A stretch of DNA of 64,000 nt from Novipirellula herctigrandis (GTDB taxonomy: Bacteria; Planctomycetota; Planctomycetia; Pirellulales; Pirellulaceae): positions 4,066,623 through 4,130,622 of the forward strand of contig SJPJ01000001.1 of NCBI GenBank assembly GCA_007859835.1. Reading direction: 5' to 3'. The position numbers and the translations under genes are program-made. The notes below the pieces were generated by a model. That model was not told the DNA's origin. It did no database searches and saw nothing but the letters and a program-made list of their open reading frames with translations. Numbering within the stretch: the stretch's first letter is position 1; the number at the start of each line of letters is the position of its first letter. Shown here in pieces: positions 7,811 to 15,807 of the stretch.

Positions 7811-10066
7811 TTAATACTCGGGCGGTTCGTTCGCAAACACTTCGACGTTGTCGATGTAGATTTCTGCATCTTTCGCGTTACCGTATAAACCAGGACTAGC
7901 ATTCATGTTGGGCGATTCGTCTCTTGCGATAATCGTCCACTCTTTTGGCTCCTGTTCCTCACGCGGCCAAACCTTCCCTTTCAGGATAGCGACTGCCGCG
8001 GGCGGTTCGCTTTCAATCTCCGCACGGAGCTTGATGCGATACCAAGTATCTTCCTTCCAAGGAAAATCGATCGCTTTCGCCATCCTCAACTGAGCATCCC
8101 AAGTGCGGATTTGCAGCTTTTGGCTCTCTCCCATCATATCCAAGGCGTAGCCTTGAGCGGTCACGCCGATATCGGGCAACTTATCTCCCATCCGCGCACC
8201 ACGAACATCTGCCGTAATCGTGTACTCGGACAGATTGCTTGGCCCCATCGAACTGCGACTACGAGCTCCCTTGGGGATGGTCACTACTTTCACAAGCGTC
8301 GGTGAACCATCGACATCGCGGATCACATGTCGATAGCGAGCACCAACCCAGGATAACGGTGGATCACTCAAACCATCAAAGGTGAATTTCCACGGCAGCG
8401 GCGGAATGATGCGAACGCGAGCGAATCCGGACGCGCCGCCATTTTGGGCCGTAATCGTCGCGCCGGTGTGAGCAACATCCGATGACGCAGTGAACGTGTT
8501 TCCTGTAATCGCTCCGGGACCGCTGACATCGAACATGACCGAATCGGGCGTTTCAACTTGTTGGCCGATTCGATTGAAGGCACGAATCGTCAAGTCGATC
8601 GATTCACCTGGTTGAACAATCTTCTCGGCCGGAACGATCAGCAGTTGTGCGACGTCAGAATTTTGGGATACCGGCGTTTCTTGCCCCATCGATGAAGCCA
8701 TATCGACCGCTTCCTGAGTCGCGGACTCGTTTGAAACACAGTACAACGCTGAGGTGCTTTGAAAATAGAGCCGCCCATCGGCCACAATCGGCGAGGCGGC
8801 AAATTGAGTATCACGAATTCGCCCTTTGCTGATCACATCGAACCCATCTTCGGTTGGCTCGACGATCGCCCACGGGCCGTTTTCGCTGAGAACATAGATT
8901 TTCCCATCCGCGGCCAACAGCGCACTTCGTTGACGACTACTTACGAAACCCTTCTGCTCAACAATCGGTTCGCCGGTCATTTTGTCGAAGATCCACATCT
9001 TGCAACGATCATCCACGACGTATAAGCGGTCACCAATCACAACCGGTTCGCTATAGCCGACGATCAATTCTTTTCGCTTCCAAACTTCTTCGACTTTCGT
9101 TTCGTTGCCGGTTCCCGAAATTCTCAACGCAGCAACCGCTCCCATCGAGCGTCCGTCGGTGTTCTCTTCGCTATGTGTCGCGAACACCATGTTTCCGTCG
9201 ACGAGTGGCGTCGCATAGATCCCTCGCCGGGACAACTCGTAATGCCAAAGTGGCTTCCCCGTTCGCGGCTGGAAGCCCCAAATCGAGCCATCGCCGGCCC
9301 CAAGGATCAATTGGCGCTGGCCATCAATCGTAACGAGACTCGGTGCGGAATAGGTCGTGTCCTCGGGCAGATCGCGCGTACCACTGAACCAAACCAATTC
9401 CCCCGTTCGTTTATCGAATGCCATTAAACGGTGATTCGGTTTGGCGTAGTCACCCCAATTAATGATGATGCCACTGATGATAACGAGGTGCTCGTGGATC
9501 ACCGGAAAATTGGTTCGCCCGCCGTAGGTACTCAGCATTCCGAATTCTTCATGCAGCGGGACTTCCCAAACCGTTTCGCCTGTTTCGCCGTTGATACATT
9601 TGAAAAGAGCACAGGCACCGAGGACATAGATATTGCCCGTTTCGACGTCAGCGACCGGGCTCGTCCAACCCACGCGTTCGGCTGGGACATCGGACAGGTA
9701 GACGTTGTAGCGGTTTTCCCAAAGGGACTCACCTGTCTTGGCATCCAAGCAAACGACCTTTTCGCCTTCCCGTGGCGTGTCTTCTTCGGAACGTTGGATC
9801 GAATAAAGCCGCCCGTTCATAACGACAGGTGTACAGATACCAGTGGCCTCGGTACTTTTCCAAAGCAAATTGCTTCCTTCACCGCCGCCCGGATCCCAAT
9901 CACTCGGCAAACCGGTCGCCTGGGCGGTGCCATTGAACATTGGACCACGCCAATAGGGCCAATCTGCATTTTGGGCCGAGGCGCAAGAGAAACACAGGAA
10001 GGAAAAGGCGATTCCAATAGCAATTGACAGCAAACTCTGTAGCGATCGACAGAACACAAAATTCAT
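7811..10066 (-). CDS. exported PQQ-like beta-propeller protein with C-terminal sandwich domain
   Basis: This 751-residue protein has a cleavable signal peptide ending near SCASAQ. Residues about 30-450 form PQQ/BamB-type propeller blades (LDAKTGESLWE, NGETGETVWE, FDKRTGELVW, QPRTGKPLW, each followed by a strand and GD/DG turns). This is followed by an Ig-like region (about 480-555: LLIVPAEKIVQPGESIDLTIRAF) and a jelly-roll-like C-terminus (FDGLSDPPLSWVGARYR to YIDNVEVFANEPPEY). The last part resembles carbohydrate-binding or LamG-like folds. The arrangement suggests a periplasmic or surface ligand-binding protein. It is upstream of, and co-directional with, the propeller lipoprotein at 5689. 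Confidence 0.88.
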   Translation of the reverse strand: MNFVFCRSLQSLLSIAIGIAFSFLCFSCASAQNADWPYWRGPMFNGTAQATGLPSDWDPGGGEGSNLLWKSTEATGICTPVVMNGRLYSIQRSEEDTPREGEKVVCLDAKTGESLWENRYNVYLSDVPAERVGWTSPVADVETGNIYVLGACALFKCINGETGETVWEVPLHEEFGMLSTYGGRTNFPVIHEHLVIISGIIINWGDYAKPNHRLMAFDKRTGELVWFSGTRDLPEDTTYSAPSLVTIDGQRQLILGAGDGSIWGFQPRTGKPLWHYELSRRGIYATPLVDGNMVFATHSEENTDGRSMGAVAALRISGTGNETKVEEVWKRKELIVGYSEPVVIGDRLYVVDDRCKMWIFDKMTGEPIVEQKGFVSSRQRSALLAADGKIYVLSENGPWAIVEPTEDGFDVISKGRIRDTQFAASPIVADGRLYFQSTSALYCVSNESATQEAVDMASSMGQETPVSQNSDVAQLLIVPAEKIVQPGESIDLTIRAFNRIGQQVETPDSVMFDVSGPGAITGNTFTASSDVAHTGATITAQNGGASGFARVRIIPPLPWKFTFDGLSDPPLSWVGARYRHVIRDVDGSPTLVKVVTIPKGARSRSSMGPSNLSEYTITADVRGARMGDKLPDIGVTAQGYALDMMGESQKLQIRTWDAQLRMAKAIDFPWKEDTWYRIKLRAEIESEPPAAVAILKGKVWPREEQEPKEWTIIARDESPNMNASPGLYGNAKDAEIYIDNVEVFANEPPEY

Positions 10067-10687
10067 ATGGGGACTCGTCAGAGGTGACAGGACAGGGAAG
10101 CAAATACTTCGTCAGAGGGGCAGAATAGGCTCGAGTTGGTATTTTATACCGATTGTAGTCAGCAAACTAGGCGCAGAATGGGTGCGACCGAATTGCCAGG
10201 AAAAACAGGTGTTTTTTACCCAGCCGTCAAAGCCTTCCAAGCGATCAAAAATCGCCCGGAACAGTGATTCAAACGGAGATCTACGCCGATATCGTTATTG
10301 TCTCACCCCAAGTATGCCCTGATCACGCAAGTGAACAAGCTGTACAGAAAAGGGTGAGACGACCCAAAATGGTCTCGGTATCGGATGCCGAGACAAAACG
10401 GATGGTTAATCCATTTGAAAATAGAACCTTTACACGCATCCCGTTTGGCAAGGCTGTACTGAGCCGAAACTGGGGTGGTGTCAGGGAGAACGTTAAGCTG
10501 AACGAAGTCGGCGGGCCGGGTGTCCGCACCCGAATCCGTTGGAGCTTATCGAACAGAGGAATTCAGAGGTGTGCTCGCCGGCGACTTCGTTCGGCGACTG
10601 GATCTCACCTATAACCTGAACGGTGAAGAATGTATTTTCAAGTTTGGAACATCTCAACCACTACCCGCAAAATTGCATAAGGGAGAT
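10067..10687. other. long intergenic region with inverted repeats
   Basis: This 621-base spacer lies between two divergent exported-protein genes and holds no convincing gene. Two perfect inverted repeats are visible: GTCTCACCC at 10300-10308 with GGGTGAGAC at 10352-10360, and GTCTCGG at 10372-10378 with CCGAGAC at 10388-10394. Both share the GTCTC element. A shorter CGCCG/CGGCG pair lies near 10580-10600. It probably contains the promoter and a long leader for the cysteine-rich gene. Confidence 0.5.
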
Positions 10688-11668
10688 ATGGCTCCAATGA
10701 AGCGGACTATCTTAACTTTGACTCTCGTGTTGGGCTGCTCGATCTGTACTCAATCCTTCGGGTTTGACCTACTTGACCGGATGCTCGGCGTAAAAGGCTG
10801 CTGCTCAAGCAGCTGTGATACCGGATGCTGCCAAGAACCCACTTGTGGCTGCGAAGCCCCGTGCGAAGTATCTTGCGAACCTACTTGTGGCTGCGAAGCC
10901 CCTTGTGAAGTATCCTGCGAACCCACCTGTGGCTGCGAAGCCAAAGGTTGTGGACTACTAAGCGGTAGCTGCCTAAGTGGCGGTTGTGCTGAACCTACCT
11001 GCGGCTGCGAAGCTCCTTGCGAAATCGCTTGCGAACCCACCTGTGGCTGCGAAGCTCCTGCTTGTGGATGCGACAGTGGTTGTGCACCGAAGGGCTGCGG
11101 ACTGTTCAGCAAACTAGGCGGATGTGCTGAACCTACTTGTGGCTGCGAAGCTCCCTGCGAAATCGCTTGCGAACCGACTTGTGGCTGCGAAGCTCCTTGC
11201 GAGCCAGAATGCGGTTGCGAAATCGCTTCCTGCGACAGCGGCTGTGCTCCTTGCAGCAGCAAGCGTGGTGGACTGCTCTCGAAGTTGTTCAGCCACAAAT
11301 GCAGCCTCTGCAACTCTGGTTGCGATACATGCTGTGACATGGGCTGCGAGCCAGAATGTGGCTGCGAAGCCCCATCGTGCGACAGCGGTTGCTGCGATTC
11401 AGGTTGTGCTCCTAAGAGCTGTGGCCTGCTGAAAAAGCTGTTCGGCAACTTGAGCCTTTGCAAAAAGGACAGCTGCTGCGATAGCGGATGCGACATGGGC
11501 TGCGGATGTGGAGCTCCTGCTGCTCCTGCCTGTGGCTGTGGCGTTGCTCCTCAGTACTCGGCTCCAATGGAAGTCGCTCCAATGCCACCAGCACCGATCG
11601 TTGATCCAAGTGCAAGTGTGACCACCAAGCGTCGCGTCATTCAGGCCAGTGCAAGCTACGTTCGCTGA
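10688..11668 (+). CDS. exported cysteine-rich repeat protein
   Basis: Translation from the ATG at 10688 gives about 326 residues. A second ATG at 10697 fits the upstream AAGGGAG better in spacing. A signal peptide (KRTILTLTLVLGCSICTQSFG) is followed by a low-complexity mature domain with about 62 cysteines. The core unit xEPTCGCEAPCE recurs seven times, plus two EPECGCE variants. It is punctuated by short amphipathic segments (GLLSGS, GLFSKL, GLLSKLF, GLLKKLF). The C-terminus is Pro/Ala-rich and ends with a basic KRR segment. Planctomycete envelopes are classically described as rich in cystine and proline, so a disulfide-linked envelope role is plausible but unproven. Metal binding is the alternative. 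Confidence 0.85.
   Translation: MAPMKRTILTLTLVLGCSICTQSFGFDLLDRMLGVKGCCSSSCDTGCCQEPTCGCEAPCEVSCEPTCGCEAPCEVSCEPTCGCEAKGCGLLSGSCLSGGCAEPTCGCEAPCEIACEPTCGCEAPACGCDSGCAPKGCGLFSKLGGCAEPTCGCEAPCEIACEPTCGCEAPCEPECGCEIASCDSGCAPCSSKRGGLLSKLFSHKCSLCNSGCDTCCDMGCEPECGCEAPSCDSGCCDSGCAPKSCGLLKKLFGNLSLCKKDSCCDSGCDMGCGCGAPAAPACGCGVAPQYSAPMEVAPMPPAPIVDPSASVTTKRRVIQASASYVR
10836..11220 (+). repeat. imperfect tandem coding repeat in the cysteine-rich gene
   Basis: The DNA repeats units around CTTGTGGCTGCGAAGC, often with ACCCACCTG or ACCTACTTG before them, at irregular 30-100-base periods. Copies differ mainly at third codon positions, so the repeat has been kept under protein-level selection after duplication. 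Confidence 0.85.
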
Positions 11669-11711
11669 AATATGCTTATGTAGTCCACTGAAACCTTTCA
11701 GACGTGACCCA

Positions 11712-11756
11712 AACGACCCGGTCGGGGGATTTCCCCTGATCGGGTCGTTTTTTTTT
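11712..11756 (+). terminator. Rho-independent terminator of the cysteine-rich gene
   Basis: The arms AACGACCCG (11712-11720) and CGGGTCGTT (11741-11749) pair perfectly. An inner GGGG/CCCC stem extends them, and a run of T follows. The position 44 bases after the stop codon fits termination of the 10688-11668 transcript. Confidence 0.9.
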
Positions 11757-12012
11757 GCTATCACACCTGTTCAGCTGCCCTGCTCAACTCGCGGCCCTGC
11801 CCAACTCGCGGCCCTGCCCAACAAAACACAGGCTTTGAAGGCACGTCGAACTTCCTTGGGCGACGCTAGCAACATTCTTGGATGGTCGGTTGCGACCCAA
11901 AAAACCATGCTGCAGAACACCTGCATTGACCCATCCGCAATCAATCGAGTAGTTAGAAGGTTGAGGTTCTGCATTTCCATCTCTCCCTTCACGCACTGCG
12001 AAAAGCGTTGCC

Positions 12013-13212
12013 ATGACCAAACGCGTTTTCTTCTCTGTCGGCGAGCCTAGTGGCGACCAACATGCTGCCCGCCTGATTAAGCATCTTGATCGCGACTACC
12101 CCGAGATCGATACGGTTGGGTTTGGCGGACCCGCAATGCAGTCCGCTGGCTGCGACTTGCACCTCGATTTGACCCAACATGCTGTCGTCGGACTGCTTGA
12201 AGTACTCCCCAAACTACGCGACTTTTTTCGCTTTGCCGATCAAGCCGAGCGAGTATTCCAATCAGGCAACATTGACGCCGTCGTGCTGGTCGATTTCCCC
12301 GGATTCAATTGGCATATTGCCAAACGAGCCAAACGCTATGGGATTCCGGTCTATTACTATTGCCCACCCCAATTGTGGGCGTGGGGGGGATGGCGCGTGC
12401 GAAAGATGCGACGCCTGATCGATCACGTCTTGGCCGTGCTTCCAGTGGAACAGGAATTTTTTACCCGGCATGGCGTCCCAAGCACCTACGTCGGCCACCC
12501 GTTCTTTGACGCGGTCGCTGATTCCCAATTGGATACTCACTTGCTTTCACGATTTTCTCAGGCAACAAACGCCGGGCAACAACTTGTCGCCGTATTGCCT
12601 GGCTCACGTACTCACGAAGTCCATCGAACTTGGCCCGTGATGCTTGAATCCATTCGGCGTCTGTGCGTGACTCAACCGCAAGCGAAGTTCTTGGTTGCTG
12701 CCTATCGCGATCGACATTGCTTGTGGTGCCGCGAACAATTGACGAGTGACGATGCGAAACTGCCGATCGAATTTTATGTGGATCGAACCAGTGAGATCAT
12801 CGAAGCATCTCGCTGTGCAATGATGGTTAGCGGCTCGGTGAGTCTCGAATTGATGGCCCGCCGAACGCCGGCATCCGTTGCTTACCGCGTGGGACGCTTG
12901 CTGTATGCATTCGCGAAAATGGTAGTCCAAACCGATTCGATCACTTTGCCAAACTTGATGACCGACCGCAAAGTCTTTCCCGAGTTTGTCTCGGTTGGTT
13001 CGCCGGAACCGGCAATCGATTTCTTCACTGATTCCACGACGGCGTTTTTACAAGACGAATTCTACTATCGCCAAGCAGTACACCAAATCGAGGACCTGTG
13101 TCGCGAGCACGCAGGTGGTGGAGCCACCGCCAAAGCCGCCAATTGGATTGGACAAATGGTTCAATCCAAAGGACAAGACAATCAAGAAGGCCTTCGGCGT
13201 GGGGCAGCATGA
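12013..13212 (+). CDS. lpxB: lipid-A-disaccharide synthase
   Basis: This 399-residue GT-B fold enzyme (family GT19) joins UDP-2,3-diacylglucosamine and lipid X to form the lipid A disaccharide at the inner membrane. The N-terminal SVGEPSGDQHAARLI, the conserved GFGGPAMQSAGC, and YYCPPQLWAWGGWRVRKM are diagnostic. The ATG is at 12013, and the frame ends in a Gly-rich, basic tail. The length is close to the E. coli enzyme (about 382). The gene stands alone, without lpxA/C/D or fabZ neighbours. It implies a lipid-A-type outer membrane, as expected for this lineage. Confidence 0.93.
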   Translation: MTKRVFFSVGEPSGDQHAARLIKHLDRDYPEIDTVGFGGPAMQSAGCDLHLDLTQHAVVGLLEVLPKLRDFFRFADQAERVFQSGNIDAVVLVDFPGFNWHIAKRAKRYGIPVYYYCPPQLWAWGGWRVRKMRRLIDHVLAVLPVEQEFFTRHGVPSTYVGHPFFDAVADSQLDTHLLSRFSQATNAGQQLVAVLPGSRTHEVHRTWPVMLESIRRLCVTQPQAKFLVAAYRDRHCLWCREQLTSDDAKLPIEFYVDRTSEIIEASRCAMMVSGSVSLELMARRTPASVAYRVGRLLYAFAKMVVQTDSITLPNLMTDRKVFPEFVSVGSPEPAIDFFTDSTTAFLQDEFYYRQAVHQIEDLCREHAGGGATAKAANWIGQMVQSKGQDNQEGLRRGAA

Positions 13213-13269
13213 TCGTTCGCCAAAGCAGGCCGACAAACTGCGGAGCCCAACCAAAAGAAGATTCCATCC

Positions 13270-14712
13270 TTAGTTGGATCGAGTCGTTTTCTTTCGTGGC
13301 TTGAATATCTCGGTCGCCGTGCCGAAGTATACTTCACCGGCGTTCATTAGCGTTTCGCTGAGCGTCGGATGCGGATGGACACTGTCGGTGATGTCATGCA
13401 TTTCACATCCCATTTCAATCGCCAACACCGCTTCGGCGATCAACTCGCCTGCGCCAGTACCAACGATTCCGCATCCAATCACCCGATGCGTTTCGGGATC
13501 CACTAACCATTTGGTCAATCCGTCGGTAATGCCAAGTGCTTGGGCGCGCCCGCTGGCTGCCCATGGATAAGCTTCGACCTGATAGCTACGGCCTTCCTTT
13601 TTCGCATCCGTTTCGGTCAGCCCTGCCCAGGCAATTTCCGGATCGGTAAAGACGACCGCAGGAATGGCAATCTTGTCAAACACGCTCGCCTTACCGGCGA
13701 TCACTTCGGCTGCGACGCGTCCTTCGTGAGTCGCTTTGTGAGCCAACATCGGATCACCGGCAACATCACCAATCGCAAAAACATGAGTATCCGCCGTTCG
13801 CTGCTGAGAATCACACTCAACGAACCCGCGATCGGTCACAAGCACTTTTGTGTTTTCTAGGCCCAATCCCTTTGTGACCGGGCGACGTCCGATGCTGACG
13901 AGAACGCGGTCAAATCGATCGTGACCAAAATGGTTCGGCCCTTCGAATGTGACTTCGATTTGGTTGTCCACTTCGGTAAGCGAGCCAACCTTGGTTCCCA
14001 CAAGAACGCGACCATCGCAAAGCTTGTCGATCCGCTTGGCAAGTGGTTTGACCAAGTCTTCGTCGGCTCCTGGCAAAAGCCGATCCGCCATTTCGACCAC
14101 CGTACATTGGGTGCCAAAACCGGCGTAGACATTCAGCATTTCCAAGCCAATGTAACCGCCACCAATAATCAACAATTTTTCTGGGATATCGGGAAGCGAC
14201 AAGGCCCCCGTGCTGTCCATTACACGATCCGAACCGATGTCAAAAACTGGCGGCATCGCAGGGACGCTGCCGGTTGCCAAGATGCAATGATCGAAGGTGA
14301 GCTGGCCACCTTCTGGGATCGATTCGTGATCGCCCTCAAGTTTCAATGTAGTTGAATCGAGGAAGGAACCACGAGCCCGGATAATGGTGACGTTGCGACG
14401 TTTCGCAAGTTGGCCCAAACCGCCGGTGAGCGTCGAGATCACTTGGTCCTTGCGTGCACGTACCTTGTCGATACTGACGTTCGGTTTTTCCCCGTAATCG
14501 ACGCCCCAATCTTGCTTCAGCTCTTCAACTTCGCTGATGATCTTGGCGACGTGAAGAAGCGCCTTACTGGGAATACACCCACGCAGCAAACAGGTGCCAC
14601 CCAAAGTCGGCTCGGCTTCAACGATCGTAACTTCGAGACCTTCGTCGGCGGCAAGAAATGCGGCCGCGTAGCCACCAGGGCCACCACCAAGAACAACAAG
14701 TGGAGTGTGCAT
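13270..14712 (-). CDS. lpdA: dihydrolipoyl dehydrogenase (E3)
   Basis: This 480-residue FAD disulfide oxidoreductase reoxidises dihydrolipoyl groups of 2-oxo acid dehydrogenase or glycine-cleavage complexes. It has the GGGPGGYAAAF FAD motif, redox-active Cys41 and Cys46 in GGTCLLRGCIPSK, the NAD motif IIGGGYIGLEM, and the C-terminal dimer segment DSVHPHPTLSETLMNA containing the catalytic His and Glu (HPHPTLSE). The C-terminus is basic (KPRKKTTRSN). No E1 or E2 gene is near, so E3 is shared. The gene is convergent with lpxB. Confidence 0.95.
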   Translation of the reverse strand: MHTPLVVLGGGPGGYAAAFLAADEGLEVTIVEAEPTLGGTCLLRGCIPSKALLHVAKIISEVEELKQDWGVDYGEKPNVSIDKVRARKDQVISTLTGGLGQLAKRRNVTIIRARGSFLDSTTLKLEGDHESIPEGGQLTFDHCILATGSVPAMPPVFDIGSDRVMDSTGALSLPDIPEKLLIIGGGYIGLEMLNVYAGFGTQCTVVEMADRLLPGADEDLVKPLAKRIDKLCDGRVLVGTKVGSLTEVDNQIEVTFEGPNHFGHDRFDRVLVSIGRRPVTKGLGLENTKVLVTDRGFVECDSQQRTADTHVFAIGDVAGDPMLAHKATHEGRVAAEVIAGKASVFDKIAIPAVVFTDPEIAWAGLTETDAKKEGRSYQVEAYPWAASGRAQALGITDGLTKWLVDPETHRVIGCGIVGTGAGELIAEAVLAIEMGCEMHDITDSVHPHPTLSETLMNAGEVYFGTATEIFKPRKKTTRSN

Positions 14713-14951
14713 CAGAGAAGATTGCTATAAGTGGGTAAAGAAACGATTCTTACAAAGCACGTAAGACTTATGCCTAGCCAGAGTTAGCCTAGCCAGACCT
14801 ATACCTAGCCCTACGTCGGAGTTCGCCATCGGGGGGCGAGAATGACCGAGCAAGCAACAAATGCCTCGCATTCAAAGCAGCCCCAGCGACTGGAACTCCA
14901 ACAACGCTCTGTCAGCCTGAAACGACTGACGTACAACGTAACAGCAAAAAC

Positions 14952-15560
14952 CTAACGCGACAGGAATTCGATAACCGCGTTCGCGTCCACTGGCAAGCTA
15001 ATATCGCTTGGCCCAGGCAGCCCCAACACGGTGGCTTGCAGGTTTTCGCTATCGAACGTAACCCAATCGAGTGAGTCGGGCGACGCATTGGCGATAACGC
15101 CTCGGTAAAGATTCTTCAAATTTTCACGACCACGCACTTCGACGATATCGCCGGGGCGGAGCAAAAAACTTGGCTTCGTCACCTTCACGCCGTTGACACG
15201 AAAATGACCGTGGGTGATCCCTTGACGAGCTTGGGGGCGTGTTTTGGTGAAACCTACGCGGCGAACGACGTTGTCCAAACGACGCTCACACATCAACAGA
15301 AGCAATTCAGCGGTGTTACCCGTTTTGCGACCAACGGCATCGAAGTAACGACGCAATTGACGCTCGCCCAAGCCGTAATAGTGCTTGATCTTTTGCTTTT
15401 CCATCAAAGCCATCCCGTAGTTACTCGGGCGGCGCCCGCGAACGTGCATCCCCGGAGGCGTGTTGCGGCGGTCAAGGGCTCGGGCAGCACCAGCAGTTTC
15501 GTAAATCAGAGTGCCAAGTCGACGATTGATTCGTGCTTTCGGTCCAGTATAACGGGCCAT
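14952..15560 (-). CDS. rpsD: 30S ribosomal protein S4
   Basis: This 202-residue primary 16S rRNA-binding protein has the start MARYTGPKARINRRLG, the alpha-L/S4 domain (RRLDNVVRRVGFTKTRPQARQGITHGHFRVNG) and the PSFLLRPGDIVEVR strand. I chose the ATG at 15560, which is preceded by an AAAAGGAA Shine-Dalgarno sequence. A 15-codon upstream extension in the same frame lacks one. The gene lies alone, not in the alpha operon with rpsK, rpsM, rpoA and rplQ, a scatter seen in planctomycetes. Confidence 0.96.
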   Translation of the reverse strand: MARYTGPKARINRRLGTLIYETAGAARALDRRNTPPGMHVRGRRPSNYGMALMEKQKIKHYYGLGERQLRRYFDAVGRKTGNTAELLLLMCERRLDNVVRRVGFTKTRPQARQGITHGHFRVNGVKVTKPSFLLRPGDIVEVRGRENLKNLYRGVIANASPDSLDWVTFDSENLQATVLGLPGPSDISLPVDANAVIEFLSR

Positions 15561-15807
15561 AAATCGGTTCCTTTTGGTAGCGTCGTCGTACAACGCCACG
15601 AGCAAGTGGGAAGGCGGCAGTCATGATTCCGGCGTGCTGTTCAATTCAGCAAGCCAACTACCTTTTCGCGTGATCCGCAGGTTGGGACACTCGGCCATAA
15701 CAGGCAAACAAACGTCCACCAAGCCTGTAACAGTACAGACCGGTCGTTCACGCATCGAATTCGATAAGCCGGAGAGTTTGCCTGGAAACCGCCGTTTTGG
15801 CAAGAGG

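Noticed and set aside
10750-11496. Open frame antisense to the Cys-rich gene
   Set aside because: It mirrors the repeat structure (Gln/Ser-rich translation) and has no signal or family features.
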